DNA of 64,000 bases, taken from the NCBI RefSeq assembly GCF_016134045.1, contig NZ_CP065915.1:124001-188000 (forward strand). Reading direction: 5' to 3'. The stretch is from Pelagovum pacificum (GTDB lineage: Bacteria > Pseudomonadota > Alphaproteobacteria > Rhodobacterales > Rhodobacteraceae). The notes under the pieces were generated by a model. That model was not told where the DNA came from, did not search any database, and saw nothing but the letters and a program-made list of their open reading frames with translations. Position 1 is the first letter of the stretch, and each line of letters opens with the position of its first letter. The translations under genes and the position numbers were made by a program. This document shows, piece after piece, positions 62,515 through 64,000 of this stretch.

Positions 62515-62547
62515 AGCCTCCGGCGGGAGTATTTCCGGCCAGATGAG
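62515..62547. repeat. Second copy of the GTATTT-N2-GGCCAGATGA intergenic element
   Basis: The core at 62529-62546 is identical, apart from the two N bases, to that at 45604-45621, in the same orientation. GCCTCCGGCGG precedes it. It lies in the 108-bp gap upstream of cobN, opposite a small charged ORF. Confidence 0.6.
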
Positions 62548-62588
62548 AGAGCCGGGAACCCGTCGGGGGCAGTCGGGCTTGGGATGAT

Positions 62589-62750
62589 ATGACCGACCAG
62601 AAGAAAAATCCGCTCGATCGACCGGCGAAGCCTGAGGAGCATACCGCCACCGACGAGGCGAAGGAAAAGCCCGCGCGCGGGCCGGAGGACCTCGGCAGCG
62701 GTACGGGAAAGCGGAAGCACTATCCCGACGAGCCGAAAGCCGACGACTGA
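62589..62750 (+). CDS. Small highly charged protein
   Basis: A 53-residue ORF, too short for routine tracks. The product is rich in Lys, Asp, Glu and Pro (starts TDQKKNPLDRPAKPEEH, ends KHYPDEPKADD) and has no hydrophobic segment, so it is probably intrinsically disordered. Coding-like codon use supports it. It lies between cobN (divergent) and the acetyltransferase (convergent; 11 bp between stops). No family is recognised, though small KPxxD-type proteins like this are common in Rhodobacterales. Confidence 0.6.
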   Translation: MTDQKKNPLDRPAKPEEHTATDEAKEKPARGPEDLGSGTGKRKHYPDEPKADD

Positions 62751-62761
62751 GCGCACCTCGC

Positions 62762-63211
62762 TCAAAGCTTCTTTTCCATGAAGATCGACGAGGCGGAGGC
62801 GCCGTAGTCGCCGAACGGTCCGCAGGGCACGAACCCTGCGCGGGCATAGAGCCGGTGCGCGGCCCCGAGGCTGTCGCCGGTTTCGAGCTTCAACACTGGG
62901 AGGTTCAGCGCGACGGCCCACTCCTCGATCTTCACGAGGATCATCGCGCCGATCCCCCGGCCCCGGGCGGCCTCGGCGGTGAACATGCTCTTCACTTCGC
63001 CGTAGCCGTCCTTCACCGCCAGCGCGCCGGTGCCGAGCACCTCGTCGCCTTCGGTCGCGGCGAAGAAGTGGACGTCCTCACCGGCGAGTTCATCGACGGA
63101 GAGGTAGAAGTTGTCCTCCGGCGGGAAGAGCGCCTGCATCATGGCGTGGCTCTCTTCCAGCAGGGCGCGCGGGCCGGGATCGCGCGGATCGGCGATGGCG
63201 ACGCGGATCAC
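62762..63211 (-). CDS. GNAT family N-acetyltransferase
   Basis: A 149-residue GNAT protein. The CoA-binding loop is in AEAARGRGIGAMIL, followed by LKLETGDSLGAAHRLYARAGFVPCG, the motif B region of the PaiA/ElaA-like branch. Substrate unknown. It begins with GTG at 63211, overlapping the cobW stop (GTGA). Such an acetyltransferase between cobW and cobN is recurrent in rhodobacterial cobalamin loci, but a biochemical link is not established. Confidence 0.87.
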   Translation of the reverse strand: MIRVAIADPRDPGPRALLEESHAMMQALFPPEDNFYLSVDELAGEDVHFFAATEGDEVLGTGALAVKDGYGEVKSMFTAEAARGRGIGAMILVKIEEWAVALNLPVLKLETGDSLGAAHRLYARAGFVPCGPFGDYGASASSIFMEKKL

Positions 63212-64000
63212 GGCGCGAGCCCCGCGATGATCGCCTCCCTGTCGAGCCCGGTTTCGCCGATCACGACGAGGCGGGTTTCGCGCGGGCCGTCGATTGGCTT
63301 GTCGAAGTAGGTCTCGATCCGGGGGCCGACCGCCTGCAGCGTCAGACGCAGGGGTTTGCCCGCGACCGTGGCGAAGCCCTTCAGGCGCAGGATGTCGTGC
63401 TGGCGGATCAGGTCGGCGACTTTCTCGGCATAGGCCTTCGGGTCGGCGATCTCTCCGGTGGTGACGACGAAGCTCTCGAATTCATCGTGGTCGTGATGAT
63501 GATCGTCGTCCTCATCGGCGTGATGGTGGTGGTGCACTTCGTGCCGGGCCTCGACATCGGTTTCCGCGGCGAGGTTCTGGCCGAGCAGGACCTCGACCGG
63601 CAGCACGCCCATCGTCGTCTTGATGACCTGAACGCCGGCGCGGCTTTCGGCCTTGAGCACGGCGGAGAGGTGGTCGCTTTCCTCTTCCCCCAACAGATCG
63701 CTCTTGTTCACCACGATCATGTCGGCGCAGGCGATCTGGTCGTCGAACAGCTCTGACAGCGGGGTCTCGTGGTCGAGATTGTCGTCCATCGCCCGCTGGC
63801 GGTCCACAGCGGCGGTATCATGGGCGAAGCGGCCCTCGGAGACAGCCTTGCCGTCGACCACCGTGACGACGCCGTCCACGGTGACCCTGGTCGAGAGGCC
63901 GGGCCAGTTGAAGGCGCGGACCAGTGGCTGCGGCAGGGCGAGCCCGGAGGTCTCGATCACGATGTGATCGGGGGGCAGGTCGCGGGCGAGCAGCTTCTCC
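63208..64000 (-). CDS. cobW: CobW-type GTPase metallochaperone, 3' part (truncated by window end)
   Basis: The last 264 codons of a COG0523 GTPase; the P-loop lies beyond the window edge. Visible parts are ETSGLALPQPLVRAFNWPG (residues around the switch region), the guanine-specificity motif VVNKSDLLGEEE, and a His/Asp-rich stretch (HHHHHADEDDDHHHDHDE) typical of metal-handling members, followed by the CobW C-terminal domain. Upstream in-frame sequence to base 64000 continues the family pattern (EKLLARDLPPDHIVIE), so the short GTG start inside is not the real one. Next to cobN it probably delivers cobalt. Confidence 0.93.
   Translation of the reverse strand, partial: EKLLARDLPPDHIVIETSGLALPQPLVRAFNWPGLSTRVTVDGVVTVVDGKAVSEGRFAHDTAAVDRQRAMDDNLDHETPLSELFDDQIACADMIVVNKSDLLGEEESDHLSAVLKAESRAGVQVIKTTMGVLPVEVLLGQNLAAETDVEARHEVHHHHHADEDDDHHHDHDEFESFVVTTGEIADPKAYAEKVADLIRQHDILRLKGFATVAGKPLRLTLQAVGPRIETYFDKPIDGPRETRLVVIGETGLDREAIIAGLAP

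Noticed and set aside
60813..62546. 577-codon plus-strand open frame opposite cobN
   Set aside because: cobN has family motifs throughout; the plus frame is a shadow.
1..64000. CRISPR array, prophage, insertion sequence, integron or plasmid origin
   Set aside because: No spaced direct repeats, transposase, integrase, phage structural gene or iteron set is visible; composition is even across the window.

Overview
The window is GC-rich, densely packed DNA from an alphaproteobacterium, most likely a member of the Rhodobacteraceae (Roseobacter group). The evidence is family content and gene order: an RpoE-ChrR pair beside a DUF1365 gene, the aerobic cobalamin genes cobO, cobN and cobW, a MutL that carries the nicking endonuclease motif, a 41-residue L36, a DUF1674 (SdhAF4-like) gene, and the order rsmB - heparinase-like - purH - lspA - DUF3035 lipoprotein - M16 - M16 - mutL - rmuC. 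I see no insertion sequence, prophage, integrase, CRISPR array or rRNA, so this looks like ordinary chromosome rather than an island.

Layout. 1-8.5 kb: the edge of an RTX repeat protein, a DUF1643 gene, then a membrane-envelope cassette (CDP-alcohol phosphatidyltransferase, UPF0104/LPG-synthase-type membrane protein, alkaline-phosphatase-superfamily 'sulfatase'). The sulfatase gene runs with 1-4 nt overlaps into a complete sugar-type ABC importer. 8.5-13.5 kb: housekeeping genes truB, a phosphodiester glycosidase, rbfA, dapB, a small exported protein, the DUF1674 gene and rsmB. 13.5-24.3 kb: one long rightward run of heparinase-like, purH, lspA, a lipoprotein, a two-subunit M16 peptidase, mutL, rmuC and another lipoprotein. 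24.3-29.4 kb: a Cys-rich protein, then the chrR-rpoE operon divergent from an FAD enzyme, DUF1365 and SDR genes, a set that resembles the singlet-oxygen response of Rhodobacter sphaeroides. 29.4-34 kb: a saccharopine dehydrogenase-like gene, a histidine phosphatase and a large formate dehydrogenase alpha subunit without partner subunits. 34-39.5 kb: a DUF481 outer-membrane protein, an M20 amidohydrolase, a TetR-GFA operon with a visible operator, a small membrane protein and a secreted protein with three pre-peptidase-like repeats. 39.6-40.9 kb: rpmJ, tRNA-Val(GAC) and an N-formylglutamate amidohydrolase. 41-48.9 kb: an epimerase with a GT8-like glycosyltransferase, a zinc-ribbon Pol IV, a fatty-acid desaturase with a NUDIX gene, dapA and a soluble lytic transglycosylase. 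48.9-54 kb: an EamA transporter, a split MnmC (mnmD and a divergent FAD oxidase), an IlvB-like ThDP enzyme and a histone-H1-like HhH protein. 54-64 kb: cobO, an EEP-family hydrolase, a DUF4166-type protein, acetyltransferases, a P-loop kinase-like gene, cobN and the 3' part of cobW.

How genes work together: translational coupling (ATGA, GTGA, TTGA or TGATG junctions) is frequent and groups the importer genes, mutL-rmuC, the M16 pair, chrR-rpoE, tetR-GFA, epimerase-GT8, desaturase-NUDIX, EamA-mnmD and cobW-GNAT. Several convergent genes overlap at their 3' ends, by up to 88 nt. The parts with most potential novelty are the envelope cassette joined to an importer, the compact RpoE-ChrR/FAD/DUF1365/SDR set, the orphan formate dehydrogenase, the H1-like protein with its palindrome, and a 25-codon hydrophobic ORF antisense to the kinase-like gene. 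No single locus can be declared a new system from sequence alone.
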